This document shows, piece by piece, positions 25,487 through 33,682 of a DNA stretch of 64,000 bases. The translations under genes and the position numbers were made by a program. Origin of the DNA: Pseudomonas paracarnis (GTDB lineage Bacteria > Pseudomonadota > Gammaproteobacteria > Pseudomonadales > Pseudomonadaceae). A model generated the notes under the pieces. The model saw only the letters and a program-made list of their open reading frames with translations, did not search any database and had not been told where the DNA came from. Each line of letters opens with the position of its first letter. The first letter of the stretch is position 1. Location of the stretch: assembly GCF_904063055.1 (NCBI RefSeq), contig NZ_CAJFCN010000003.1, positions 62,001 to 126,000 on the forward strand, given 5' to 3'.

Positions 25487-27766
25487 GTGATTATTTCCAA
25501 CGGGTTGTCCAGAGTGGGCGTGGCAGGGCTGTTGCTGGGGTTGAGCCTGGCCGTATCGGCACGGGAGCAAGTGACGCAGGCGTCGGCGGATATCCGGCGT
25601 ACCAGTTATGGCGTGCCGCATATTCGCGCCTTTGACGAGCGTGGTCTGGGGGTGGGTATGGGGTACGCCTATGCCCAGGACAACCTGTGCTTGCTGGCCA
25701 ATGAAGTGGTCACGGTCAATGGCGAGCGCGCCAAGTTTTTCGGGCCGGACCAAGCGACCCTGGAAGAGCGCAACAACCTCGCCAGCGATGTGTTCTTCAA
25801 TTGGTTGAATACCCCCGAGGCAGTGGCGGCATTCTGGAAAGCCCAGAGCCCGCAGATGCAACAGCGCCTCGAAGGGTACGTGGCCGGCTACAACCGTTAC
25901 CTCAAGGAGCAGGGCGCACCCGCGCATTGCCAGGCCGCGTGGGTACGGCCCTTGGTAGTGCAAGACCTGGTCAAGTTGACCCGCAGGCTATTGGTGGAAG
26001 GGGGCGTCGGCCAATTCGCCGAAGCCCTGGTCGGGGCAACACCACCCCAAGCCACCGCCGATGTCCAATCCGACGCCAAAGGCTTTGCACTGGCCGCGGC
26101 CAACCAGCAACGCTTCACGCTGGACCGAGGCAGCAATGCCGTCGCCGTGGGCCGTGACCGCTCATTCAATGGCCGTGGCATGCTGCTGGCCAACCCGCAT
26201 TTTCCTTGGCTGGGCGGCATGCGTTTTTACCAGATGCACCTGACCATCCCTGGCCAGCTGGATGTGATGGGCGCCGCATTGCCAGGGCTGCCCGTGGTGA
26301 ACATCGGTTTCAACCAGCATGTGGCGTGGACCCACACCGTCGACACCTCCAAACACTTCACCCTGTACCGCTTGACCCTCGACCCCAAGGACGCCACCCG
26401 TTATCTGCTGGACGGCAAGTCCATCCCACTGGAAAAAACGGCCGTAACAGTGCAGGTCAAGCAAGCTGACGGCAGCCTCAAGGCCGTGTCCCACAACGTC
26501 TACAGTTCGCAGTTCGGCCCCGTGGTGCAATGGCCGGGCAAGCTCGACTGGGACAGCCACTACGCCTTCAGCCTGCGCGACGCCAACCTGAGCAACGACC
26601 GGGTGCTGCAACAGTGGTACGCCATGAACCGCGCCAGCAGCCTCAAGGAACTGCAAAGCTCGGTGCATACCCTGCAAGGCATCCCCTGGGTCAACACCCT
26701 GGCCGCCGATGACCAGGGCCAGAGCCTGTACATGAACCTGTCGGTGGTGCCCAACGTCAGCGCCGCTAAACTGGCAACATGCAGCGACCCACGGGCCGGC
26801 CTGCAAATGATCATGCTGGACGGCGCCCACAGCGCCTGCGCCTGGGATATCGACCCGCGCGCGGCCCAGTCCGGTATCTTTCCGGCCGACCAGTTGCCCC
26901 AACTGCAACGCACCGACTACGTGCAGCACTCCAATGATTCTGCCTGGATGGCCAACCCCAAGGCGCCGCTGAGCGGCTTCTCGCCGGTGATCAGCCAGGA
27001 CAACATCGGCCTCGGCCCGCGCGCGCGCTTCGCGCTCCAGCGCCTGCAAACCCTTGAGCAGCAGCCGATCACCGTCACTGATCTGCAAGACATGGTCATG
27101 GACAACGAGGTGTACCTGGCGGGCCAGGTCATGCCCGACTTGCTGACATTCTGCGCCAACCAACTCGGCACCGACGCCAACGCGCTACAACCGCTGTGCA
27201 CCAGCCTGAAAAACTGGGACCAGCGCGCCAACCTCGACAGCGGCGTGGGCCTGGTGCACTTCATCAACCTGATGCAACACCTGCAGCAAATCCCCGATGC
27301 CTGGCGCGTGGCCTTCGACCCGGCCCATCCACTGACCACCCCAAGCGGCCTCGCCATTGACCGCGCCCCTGTCGCCAAGGCCCTGCTGGAAGCCATGCTG
27401 GCCTCCAGCGCTGAGGTCAGCAAATTGGGGCAGACCCGCTGGGGCGATATCCAAGTCTCCGGCCAAACCCCCATCCACGGCGGCCCGCAAGAACTGGGTA
27501 TCTACAACGCCATGCAAACCGTGCCCCGCGCCGACGGCAAACGCGAAGTCGTCAGCGGCACCAGCTACCTGCAAATCGTCAGCTTCGACGACAAAGGCCC
27601 CAACGCAGTCGGCGTCCTGGCATTCTCCGAGTCCAGCAACCCGGCGTCCGCTTATTCAAAGGACCAGACCCAAGGCTTCTCCGAGAAAAAACTGCACCCG
27701 TTGCCCTTCACCGAAGCCCAGATCAAGGCCGACCCGCACTACCAAATCCAAACAGTGAAGGAGTAG
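25487..27766 (+). CDS. pvdQ: PvdQ acylase (pyoverdine maturation, AHL acylase)
   Basis: Periplasmic Ntn-hydrolase that removes the fatty acyl chain from the pyoverdine precursor and in P. aeruginosa also cleaves long-chain N-acyl homoserine lactones. From the GTG at 25487 (GGAG 5 nt upstream) the protein is 759 residues, against 762 in P. aeruginosa. A signal peptide is followed by an alpha chain starting ADIRRTSYGVPHIRAFDERG, and an autocleavage site at DRG/SNAVAVG puts the nucleophile at Ser216. Downstream GMLLANPHFPW, HVAWTHTVDTS and NDSAWMANPKAPLSGFSP match PvdQ closely from memory. An upstream in-frame extension to 25424 would lie over the PvdS box and is rejected. Confidence 0.93.
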   Translation: MIISNGLSRVGVAGLLLGLSLAVSAREQVTQASADIRRTSYGVPHIRAFDERGLGVGMGYAYAQDNLCLLANEVVTVNGERAKFFGPDQATLEERNNLASDVFFNWLNTPEAVAAFWKAQSPQMQQRLEGYVAGYNRYLKEQGAPAHCQAAWVRPLVVQDLVKLTRRLLVEGGVGQFAEALVGATPPQATADVQSDAKGFALAAANQQRFTLDRGSNAVAVGRDRSFNGRGMLLANPHFPWLGGMRFYQMHLTIPGQLDVMGAALPGLPVVNIGFNQHVAWTHTVDTSKHFTLYRLTLDPKDATRYLLDGKSIPLEKTAVTVQVKQADGSLKAVSHNVYSSQFGPVVQWPGKLDWDSHYAFSLRDANLSNDRVLQQWYAMNRASSLKELQSSVHTLQGIPWVNTLAADDQGQSLYMNLSVVPNVSAAKLATCSDPRAGLQMIMLDGAHSACAWDIDPRAAQSGIFPADQLPQLQRTDYVQHSNDSAWMANPKAPLSGFSPVISQDNIGLGPRARFALQRLQTLEQQPITVTDLQDMVMDNEVYLAGQVMPDLLTFCANQLGTDANALQPLCTSLKNWDQRANLDSGVGLVHFINLMQHLQQIPDAWRVAFDPAHPLTTPSGLAIDRAPVAKALLEAMLASSAEVSKLGQTRWGDIQVSGQTPIHGGPQELGIYNAMQTVPRADGKREVVSGTSYLQIVSFDDKGPNAVGVLAFSESSNPASAYSKDQTQGFSEKKLHPLPFTEAQIKADPHYQIQTVKE

Positions 27767-27775
27767 GGCAGACGC

Positions 27776-27824
27776 GCAACCCCTTGATGCCAAGGCAGAA
27801 TATTTTTTGAAATCAAGGGGTTGC
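27776..27824. terminator. 13-bp inverted repeat just after pvdQ
   Basis: GCAACCCCTTGAT (27776-27788) is the exact reverse complement of 27812-27824, with a 23-nt loop that contains a T6 run. It starts 10 nt after the pvdQ stop. It can form a stable hairpin, but the T-run is in the loop, not after the stem. The right arm also overlaps the -35 of the tRNA-Cys promoter. Confidence 0.5.
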
Positions 27825-27849
27825 AGGCCTAGGCAAATGAGTACATAAT
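27821..27849 (+). promoter_or_regulatory. Probable sigma-70 promoter for tRNA-Cys
   Basis: TTGCAG (27821-27826), 17-nt spacer, CATAAT (27844-27849). Transcription would begin near 27856, about 125 nt before the mature tRNA. The leader contains no other gene that I can see. Confidence 0.5.
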
Positions 27850-27980
27850 GGCGCCCATCGAACGCAATGAAGCATTAAAAACTTCAATGTATTCAATGGT
27901 TTAGAGTAGAGGCAGGCATCACGTAGCCCACTCAAGTTTGTATGCGGTGAATGTCAGCAACAAGGGCATTGATCGTTTGA

Positions 27981-28054
27981 GGCCGAGTAGCAAAATGGTT
28001 ATGCAGCGGATTGCAAATCCGCCTACGCCGGTTCGATTCCGACCTCGGCCTCCA
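27981..28054 (+). tRNA. tRNA-Cys (anticodon GCA)
   Basis: 74 nt. The acceptor stem GGCCGAG pairs with CTCGGCC (28044-28050), followed by discriminator T and an encoded CCA at 28052-28054. The anticodon loop reads ATTGCAAAT with GCA in the middle, and the T arm contains GGTTCGATTCC. A U discriminator is standard for tRNA-Cys. A strong intrinsic terminator follows. Confidence 0.97.
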
Positions 28055-28061
28055 CTCTTAG

Positions 28062-28094
28062 AAACCCCGTAGATTAGCGTCTACGGGGTTTTTT
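28062..28094 (+). terminator. Intrinsic terminator after tRNA-Cys
   Basis: AAACCCCGTAGA pairs with TCTACGGGGTTT and is followed by a T run. The whole element plus 15 nt of downstream sequence recurs almost unchanged at 30768-30815. Confidence 0.9.
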
Positions 28095-28109
28095 AATGCC
28101 TGCGATTTA
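28062..28109 (+). repeat. Left copy of a 48-bp near-identical direct repeat
   Basis: Bases 28062-28109 match 30768-30815 at 45 of 48 positions by eye. The similarity extends beyond the terminator hairpin into the downstream TGCCTG-GATTTA stretch. The copies are 2706 bp apart and the left one adjoins tRNA-Cys. Confidence 0.85.
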
Positions 28110-28287
28110 GTCATCGCTTCCGCAATTTTCCGGATCGCTTGCGTAACCCTGCCTTTTTTCAGCAAATTTGAGACGCCGTTAAACGTGGGCTCACCTCATC
28201 CGAAACATAGAGTTCTAAGCGAACTTGACCCATCCCTCTTACGGATGATATGCCGGTACCCGGGTTGCCGTCGATAGGATCTGCTCT

Positions 28288-29043
28288 ATGACCTACCTGT
28301 CTTCGTTGCTGCTCGAAATCCCCGGCGTGGACCACGGTTTCGAGACTTCGGGAAATTTAACGCTGCCGGAAGGAACACTTTACTGTGCTCAGGTTCACGG
28401 TACGCACATCGTCGATGCTGACGGGAAAGGACGAGATGAACGTCCTGTCGCCGATGCACTATTCTCAAGAGGAGTCCAGGGTGCGATAGCGGTCATTACT
28501 GCCGATTGCTTGCCTGTTCTGGTTGCTTCGGTTGATCAACCACTTGTAGCGGCAATCCACGCCGGATGGCAGGGTTTGAAAGCAGGTATTCTCGGTCATT
28601 CGATCGGCCGGCTAGAGAAAGAAGGTGCTTCTCTTGCGGGATTGAGAATAGCGATAGGCCCATCTATCGGCCCCTGTTGTTATGAGGTGAGCAGGAAGTT
28701 TGTCGAAGGTATTGAACATGTCGACAGCCATCTTTGGCAAAACGATTCTGCGCCGTGGACCCCCTATCGCGTGCCACCGGCGAGTGTGCCTTGGGTCGAA
28801 CCTGAGATCACACATAATGAAGCCTGGTTTGATCTACGAAAATATGCGCTGCGCCACTGGGTGGCGAGCGGTGTGAGTATTGAACAGATTCAGGTGCTCG
28901 AACATTGTACTTATTGCCACAGCGCTGATCTGGGCAGCTATCGGCGGCGGAGCCATCAAGTCGAGCCTAAATCCTTCCAGTATTCCTGGATAACGTTCTC
29001 GGAATCCGGTTCATTGAATGGCGATTTCAGTCGTTCACAATAG
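28288..29043 (+). CDS. Laccase-domain (YfiH/polyphenol oxidase-like) protein
   Basis: 251 residues of the COG1496 family, whose members are reported as purine nucleoside phosphorylases/adenosine deaminases or multicopper-type oxidases. Conserved elements: AQVHGTHI, VITADCLPVLVAS, AAIHAGWQGLKAGI, IAIGPSIGPCCYEV and the C-terminal CTYCHSADLGSYRR, which supply the Cys/His metal ligands. It is probably a second copy relative to the usual rluD-linked yfiH, as no such partner is nearby. GC is visibly lower (about 54 percent in lines I counted) than in flanking genes, and it lies inside the direct-repeat-bounded segment. Confidence 0.85.
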   Translation: MTYLSSLLLEIPGVDHGFETSGNLTLPEGTLYCAQVHGTHIVDADGKGRDERPVADALFSRGVQGAIAVITADCLPVLVASVDQPLVAAIHAGWQGLKAGILGHSIGRLEKEGASLAGLRIAIGPSIGPCCYEVSRKFVEGIEHVDSHLWQNDSAPWTPYRVPPASVPWVEPEITHNEAWFDLRKYALRHWVASGVSIEQIQVLEHCTYCHSADLGSYRRRSHQVEPKSFQYSWITFSESGSLNGDFSRSQ

Positions 29044-29110
29044 GCAAAAATCGTCCATGGGCGGCGACTCGAACACATCACCTAACCGGCTGTTTTGTAG
29101 GACGACGCAG

Positions 29111-29680
29111 TCACCGATGTTCCGCTGCCAACATTGATCTGAATTGAGAAGTGGTCTCGCAAGATAGCCCGGCAGCTTCGAACACTGCGCAGGTGAAGCT
29201 AACGGGTGCAGGGCCTGGAGCAGTTATGATGCGGTCTGCAACCACAGCCACTGGACTGCTTCGATAAAGCGTGCCCCCCTTATAACCCACGGCATTCTGT
29301 TGCAGGAAGTCAGCGCTGTTCGATGTATGAGGAACGGTGTCGAGAAGGCTGGCCCTGGCGAGTGCCAGCGTTCCTCCACAGATACCGGCAATTGTCGCTC
29401 CACTTGAACGACTAGCATGAAGAAACGCTCGAATATCGGGTGCTTCTGCACGCTCCCAGACCATTCCTCCAATCACGGCTACAACGTCCGGCTTCCAGTC
29501 CAGACATTGTTGCAAACTGCTATCGACCGTTACCGCCAATCCACCCTGCGAGCGAAATTGCCCCGTAGCAGAAGCGAAAAACCTGACGTCGATCCCGTAA
29601 TACGGAGACGCAGTTCCAGCAATGAAAGCGTATTCCCAGTCCGAAAAACCGGGTGTCAGTATCAATCCCACGCGTGGCAT
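29111..29680 (-). CDS. DJ-1/PfpI family protein
   Basis: 189 residues with the class I glutamine amidotransferase-like fold of DJ-1/PfpI: N-terminal VGLILTPGFSDWEYAFIAG, a D-V-VIGG strand, and the nucleophile elbow GICGGTLALARASLLD with the reactive Cys. Family members include chaperones, glyoxalases and isonitrile hydratases; the function here is open. Single gene, convergent with the laccase-domain gene, in the lower-GC segment. Confidence 0.85.
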   Translation of the reverse strand: MPRVGLILTPGFSDWEYAFIAGTASPYYGIDVRFFASATGQFRSQGGLAVTVDSSLQQCLDWKPDVVAVIGGMVWERAEAPDIRAFLHASRSSGATIAGICGGTLALARASLLDTVPHTSNSADFLQQNAVGYKGGTLYRSSPVAVVADRIITAPGPAPVSFTCAVFEAAGLSCETTSQFRSMLAAEHR

Positions 29681-29949
29681 CAGTCAGAATCCTCCATGAA
29701 TGCCAATAACATAGGGCGACAACACACATACATCAAGGGCAGCCGTGGGTTGATAACGGCGCGTCATGCGTGAAACTGATCGAAGCAAATGATGTCCGAT
29801 TGCTATCGGCCAAGGAAGAGGTCCGCCAAGCGCGCATTGGGTCTACGCTCAGTAAAGCCTCAAGCGACCTCCTCATGCCGGTTCAGCCGCGCGCTTATCC
29901 TGCCAGCGCAGGATAACGCCCGGGCTCATCAAAGCTGACAGAGTGAACC
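29681..29949. other. Non-coding gap between divergent genes
   Basis: 269 nt between the divergent PfpI-like gene and the lipoprotein gene. It must carry promoters for both, but I saw no clear boxes or repeats. Confidence 0.4.
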
Positions 29950-30759
29950 ATGAAACAAAAAATTCTTCTTGTAGCCGTTTGTGCTGCACTCATCCAAGGC
30001 TGTGCCGCCCCTTCCAAAAGCCATGAAGAATCACCTTCAATGCCTACTACCTCAGTTGCTGTAGCCCAGCCAACCTTATCCGCTTACGACTGGAACCTGG
30101 TCTCGGCAACGGATGCGTCGGGCAAGCCTCTGGTGGCGATGAACAAAGGCATCGAGCGCAAGTTGCGTGTTGCCTTCGGTGACAAGAACCTGAGCATCAG
30201 CGGTGGCTGCAATCGTCAGTTCGGCGGCTTTCACTATCAGGACGGGGTTCTGAAGGTTCAGCCACTGGCCTCTACGCTGATGGCCTGTGACAAGAGCCTG
30301 ATGGACCTTGATGCCCAGGTAGGGCGGCTGTTCAAGGGTGAGCTGCGCGCTGTGATCACCGGCGATAACGTGGCGCCGATGCTGCAACTGACGACAGCGG
30401 ATGGCTCGGTGCTCAAGCTGCAAGGCGAGGCCACCCCGCAGACCCGCTACGGTAGCGAGGGTGAGGTCAAGTTTCTGGAAGTGGCGGCCAAGACGGTCAA
30501 GTGCAGCCATCCTTTGATTCCAGATTATCAGTGCCTCCAAGTGCGCGAGCGTCGTTATGACGACGCGGGCCTGCAACTGGCGACCCAAGACACCTGGCAT
30601 CCGCTGTACCAGCCTATCGAAGGCTTTGTGCATCATGACGGCGTGCGCACTGTGCTGCGGGTCAAACAGTACGAATGGAAGAATCCGCCAGCGGATGCGC
30701 CTTCGACGGTCTACGTGTTGGATATGGTGGTCGAGCAGGACGCTTCTGGCAGCAAGTAA
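29950..30759 (+). CDS. META and DUF4377 domain lipoprotein (HslJ-like)
   Basis: 269 residues. The lipoprotein signal ends with lipobox IQGC at residues 15-18. A META domain follows (LSAYDWNLVSATDASGKPL, then SISGGCNRQFGGFHYQDGVLKVQPLASTLMAC), as in heat-shock/novobiocin-resistance protein HslJ. The C-terminal part (EVAAKTVKCSHPLIPDYQCLQVRERRYDD...YEWKNPPADAPSTVYVLD) fits DUF4377. Cell-envelope localisation is expected. Terminated by the right copy of the 48-bp repeat. Confidence 0.88.
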   Translation: MKQKILLVAVCAALIQGCAAPSKSHEESPSMPTTSVAVAQPTLSAYDWNLVSATDASGKPLVAMNKGIERKLRVAFGDKNLSISGGCNRQFGGFHYQDGVLKVQPLASTLMACDKSLMDLDAQVGRLFKGELRAVITGDNVAPMLQLTTADGSVLKLQGEATPQTRYGSEGEVKFLEVAAKTVKCSHPLIPDYQCLQVRERRYDDAGLQLATQDTWHPLYQPIEGFVHHDGVRTVLRVKQYEWKNPPADAPSTVYVLDMVVEQDASGSK

Positions 30760-30767
30760 GCGAACAC

Positions 30768-30815
30768 AAACCCCGTAGATCAGCGTCTACGGGGTTTTTT
30801 ATTGCCTGTGATTTA
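30768..30815 (+). repeat. Right copy of the 48-bp direct repeat, containing a terminator
   Basis: Near-identical to 28062-28109, with three differences. The first 33 nt (30768-30800) form a perfect terminator hairpin with a T6 tail immediately after the META lipoprotein gene, so it functions as that gene's terminator. Confidence 0.85.
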
Positions 30816-30977
30816 TACGTGTTTTCGACGAGTGACATGTCTAGATCAAGGGTTCTGGGCCAATCAGGGGTTGTCACGTGCGGATTTGCCGACTACCCTT
30901 AAAATGTTTGAATTATTACAAACAATTTCGGTGTGGCTGTTTTTTAGGTCATACGGCTTCAGGACGAGGAACGAAAA

Positions 30978-31145
30978 ATGTTTTCACACGAAGGTACCGC
31001 ACTAGAGCTGTTGGTCTTGGTTTTTGGCGTCACGGGGTTGTTATTGGTTGCCTGGTTTATTCACCATCAATACGAGCTCAGGTCGCGTAAGCATGTAAAA
31101 AAACAACATGCCACTGACCAACAGCGTGAAGCTCAAAGCCGCTGA
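30978..31145 (+). CDS. Small membrane protein (55 residues)
   Basis: ATG at 30978 with GAGGA about 8 nt upstream; 55 codons, stop at 31143-31145. One hydrophobic helix (LELLVLVFGVTGLLLVAWFI) is followed by a strongly basic, polar tail (HHQYELRSRKHVKKQHATDQQ), giving an N-out/C-in single-pass topology. A small hairpin follows. No function recognised. Confidence 0.68.
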   Translation: MFSHEGTALELLVLVFGVTGLLLVAWFIHHQYELRSRKHVKKQHATDQQREAQSR

Positions 31146-31161
31146 GTGTCCATCCTCCTTT

Positions 31162-31180
31162 GCCAGCCTTCGCGGCTGGC
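31162..31180 (+). terminator. Small hairpin after the 55-residue membrane protein
   Basis: GCCAGCC and GGCTGGC pair around loop TTCGC, 16 nt after the stop; the following T-run is poor (TTC). Confidence 0.4.
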
Positions 31181-31281
31181 TTCAAAAGTGTATGCCTCGA
31201 TCCCCCCCTAGCTGTACGAGGCGCAGCGCGCCATAACCCACTACTGTCGCAGGCACATCACCACCGCTTGGATGCCGCGCC

Positions 31282-31890
31282 ATGATCATGTCTACCAGTC
31301 TGTTATCAGCTTTCGTGCTGTTCGCTTTTGTCTCTTCGATCACCCCGGGACCCAACAACACCATGTTGCTGGCCTCAGGCGTGAATTTCGGCTTTCGCCG
31401 TTCGATGCCCCATGCGCTGGGGATCAGCATCGGTTTCATGCTGTTGGTGATTTGTGTGGGGCTTGGCTTGGGCGAGGTGTTCAAGCTGTTTCCGTGGGCC
31501 TACACGCTGTTGCGTTATGTCGGCGCCGCGTATTTGTTGTATCTGGCGTGGAAGATTGCCAATGCGGGCGGTATGTCTGATAACCCAAATGAACATGGCA
31601 AGCCGATGACCTTCCTCGGTGCGGCGGCCTTCCAGTGGGTCAATCCCAAAGCCTGGATCATGGCGTTGGGGGCGATTACCACCTACACGCCGGCCGAGGG
31701 TTATGTCACCAATGTGCTGGTGATCGCCCTGGTTTTTGCGGTGGTCAACCTGCCGAGTGTGTGCGTATGGGTGGGGTGTGGCAGTGGCTTGCGCAACTTG
31801 CTGCGCGAGCCGCGCTGGTTACGGATGTTCAACTGGTCCATGGCCGGGCTGTTGGTGCTGTCGCTGTATCCGATGCTGTTTGTGGGCTGA
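31282..31890 (+). CDS. LysE/RhtB family exporter
   Basis: 202-residue inner-membrane exporter with about six hydrophobic segments and the family signature FVSSITPGPNNTMLLASGVNFGFRRSMPHALG near the N-terminus, plus FQWVNPKAWIMALGA. Family members export amino acids or related compounds; the substrate here is not assignable. The start could be 31282 or the ATG two codons later at 31288; neither has a strong ribosome site. Confidence 0.9.
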   Translation: MIMSTSLLSAFVLFAFVSSITPGPNNTMLLASGVNFGFRRSMPHALGISIGFMLLVICVGLGLGEVFKLFPWAYTLLRYVGAAYLLYLAWKIANAGGMSDNPNEHGKPMTFLGAAAFQWVNPKAWIMALGAITTYTPAEGYVTNVLVIALVFAVVNLPSVCVWVGCGSGLRNLLREPRWLRMFNWSMAGLLVLSLYPMLFVG

Positions 31891-32060
31891 GGCGGGCGTA
31901 GGTAACCACGATGCGAAGCCTGCGTTCGGGCACACCGAGCCAAGGCGAGGTGCCGAGGGTGGGGCAAGAGCCCTTTGGCTACTTTGGGCTGGGCCGGCAT
32001 TCCGGCTCTTTTCCAAAGTGACCCGCCGTCAGGCGGAACCCTAAGTGGCCGTTACCGCAG
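31891..32060. repeat. Probable dispersed Pseudomonas intergenic repeat
   Basis: Non-coding stretch with several internal inverted motifs (GCCGGCATTCCGGC, CCGCCGTCAGGCGG). I recall closely related sequence around AAGTGACCCGCCGT and GTGGCCGTTACCGCAGCAATGG in many intergenic sites of fluorescent pseudomonads. This rests on memory, not on a second copy in this window. Confidence 0.45.
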
Positions 32061-32087
32061 CAATGGATATGCACACAATCCAATTGT

Positions 32088-32205
32088 GTCGGCTGTCAGG
32101 CCGCCTTCGCGAGCAAGCCCGCTCCCACAGTAGGATCGCGGGGTGTCAGGTAGATAGGCGTCGGCTGTCAGGCCGTCACGGGAGCAAGCTCCCTCGCCAC
32201 GTTGA
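32088..32205. repeat. Two REP palindromes, each preceded by a 16-bp direct repeat
   Basis: GTCGGCTGTCAGGCCG occurs at 32088-32103 and again at 32160-32175. Each copy is followed within a few bases by a REP palindrome: CGCGAGCAAGCCCGCTCCC near 32108 and GGGAGCAAGCTCCCTCGCC near 32180. This looks like a tandem duplication of one REP unit that then diverged. Confidence 0.75.
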
Positions 32206-32212
32206 TGCGGGC

Positions 32213-32296
32213 TTAGACCGGTGAGATGGTCGCCAACATGCCGATGCCAATGGTCAACACCAAAAAGCCAAACAGGAAAATTGCCATCTTGGTCAT
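32213..32296 (-). CDS. Very small membrane protein (27 residues)
   Basis: ATG at 32296 with a strong CGGAGG site 6 nt upstream and a TAA stop at 32213-32215. The 27-residue product is almost entirely one hydrophobic helix (MAIFLFGFLVLTIGIGMLATI) with a single Lys near the N-terminus. The good ribosome site and clean helix support a real small protein; it sits alone beside REP elements. Confidence 0.6.
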   Translation of the reverse strand: MTKMAIFLFGFLVLTIGIGMLATISPV

Positions 32297-32561
32297 AAGG
32301 CCTCCGAGGGGAAGGGGACGACAGGAATGTCGGGATGGGGCTATTGTCCGCCTCAAGCGGTTTTCAATACAGGCGCAGATTGAAAAGAAAAAACCGTATC
32401 AGATCAGCGCGCAGCGCCTGGGCCGTGGCTTTTGAAGCGAACAGTTTTTATCAAGATCAGTGCAATGGCCGCTACCCGCCTTGAGCGTCACCTGAGACAG
32501 CCACTGCATTTGCCCCTAAGATAGCGCCCACTGCACAACAATAAGCGTGGGCCGACCCTCG

Positions 32562-33572
32562 ATGGAAAGACGCCAGTTCAGCGGTGGCATGCAAGGCAAG
32601 AACCTGCGCTACCTCAGTGATAACCCCCAGCAATCAACCTCGGTCACCCGTGTCGGTTTTTTGCTGCTCGAACACTTCTCCTTGCCGGCCTTCACCCAGA
32701 CCCTCGACACGCTGGTGACCGCCAACCTGTTGCGCCCTGATCTGTTCGCTACGCGCACTTTCGGGTGGGGCGAGGGCGAAGTCATCAGCGACTTGGGCCT
32801 GATCATTCGCCCGGATGCGAACCTGATGCTGGCGAGCTTGCAGGACTTGGACCTGTTGGTGATCTGCGGTGGTTTTCGCACCGAACTCAAGGCCAGCGAG
32901 CCATTTGTCCAATGGCTGCGCAGTGCGGGTGAAGCGGGCGTGCGCCTCGCCGGTTTGTGGAACGGCTCGTGGTTCCTCGGGCGTGCGGGGCTGCTGCAGG
33001 GTTATCGCTGTGCCATCCATCCCGAGCATCGGCCGGCACTGGCCGAAGTGTCCAAGGCGGCGCAGGTCACCAGCGAACCCTACGTCATCGACCGCGACCG
33101 CCTCACCGCGTCCAGCCCCTCGGGGGCTTTCCATATGGCCCTGGACTGGATCAAGAGCCTGCATGGCAAAGCCTTGGTCGAAGGCATCGAAGATATTCTG
33201 GCGTTCGAAGAATCGCGCTACCGCCGCATCAAACCCACCGAAAACATCTGTGTCAGCGCGCCGCTGCGCGAGGTGGTGAAGCTGATGGACGCCAACCTCG
33301 AAGAGCCCCTGGAACTCGATCAGCTCGCCGTCTACGCCGGCCGTTCCCGCCGCCAGCTGGAGCGCTTGTTCAAGGAACAACTGGGTACCACGCCGCAACG
33401 CTACTACATGGAATTGCGCGTCACTGAAGCGCGACGCCTGTTGCAGCACACCGAGTTGTCACAGGTGGATGTGCTGGTGGCGTGCGGGTTTGTCTCGCCG
33501 AGCCATTTCAGCAAATGCTACAGCGCGTATTTCGGCTATCGCCCCTCCAAGGAGAAGCGGTTGGTCAAGTAG
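32562..33572 (+). CDS. GlxA-type AraC-family regulator
   Basis: About 336 residues. An N-terminal DJ-1/PfpI-like sensor domain (VGFLLLEHFSLPAFTQTLDTL, LLVICGG, GLWNGSWFLGRAGLLQGYRCAIHPEH) has Asn in place of the usual elbow Cys. A C-terminal AraC DNA-binding domain (LDQLAVYAGRSRRQLERLFKEQLGTTPQRYYMELR, QVDVLVACGFVSPSHFSKCY) follows. Regulators of this class control catabolism of betaine, carnitine or arginine in pseudomonads. It lies next to the hydroxyproline genes but is convergent to them. The start is uncertain: GTG 32547, ATG 32562 or ATG 32592. Confidence 0.87.
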   Translation: MERRQFSGGMQGKNLRYLSDNPQQSTSVTRVGFLLLEHFSLPAFTQTLDTLVTANLLRPDLFATRTFGWGEGEVISDLGLIIRPDANLMLASLQDLDLLVICGGFRTELKASEPFVQWLRSAGEAGVRLAGLWNGSWFLGRAGLLQGYRCAIHPEHRPALAEVSKAAQVTSEPYVIDRDRLTASSPSGAFHMALDWIKSLHGKALVEGIEDILAFEESRYRRIKPTENICVSAPLREVVKLMDANLEEPLELDQLAVYAGRSRRQLERLFKEQLGTTPQRYYMELRVTEARRLLQHTELSQVDVLVACGFVSPSHFSKCYSAYFGYRPSKEKRLVK

Positions 33573-33631
33573 CAGGTCGAGCCCTGGGCGATACAGACTC
33601 TGCGGTGCTTCAGGGGCTGCGAGGCGATCCC

Positions 33632-33666
33632 TTCGCAGCCTCGCTGGGGCTCGACAGTTCCCACAT
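33632..33666. repeat. Single REP element between convergent genes
   Basis: TTCGCAGCCTCGCTGGGGCT followed by CGACAGTTCCCACAT is the reading of a common Pseudomonas REP family, between the GlxA-type regulator and the oxidoreductase stop. Confidence 0.7.
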
Positions 33667-33682
33667 TGGGTTCTCGGTATTC

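Noticed and set aside
28062..30815. Integrative element with att sites at tRNA-Cys
   Set aside because: The direct repeat lies outside the tRNA 3' end and there is no integrase or recombination gene; kept only as a duplication/insertion hypothesis.
31920..32040. Short coding frames in the region after lysE
   Set aside because: The sequence looks like a dispersed intergenic repeat; frames on both strands are short and have no ribosome sites.
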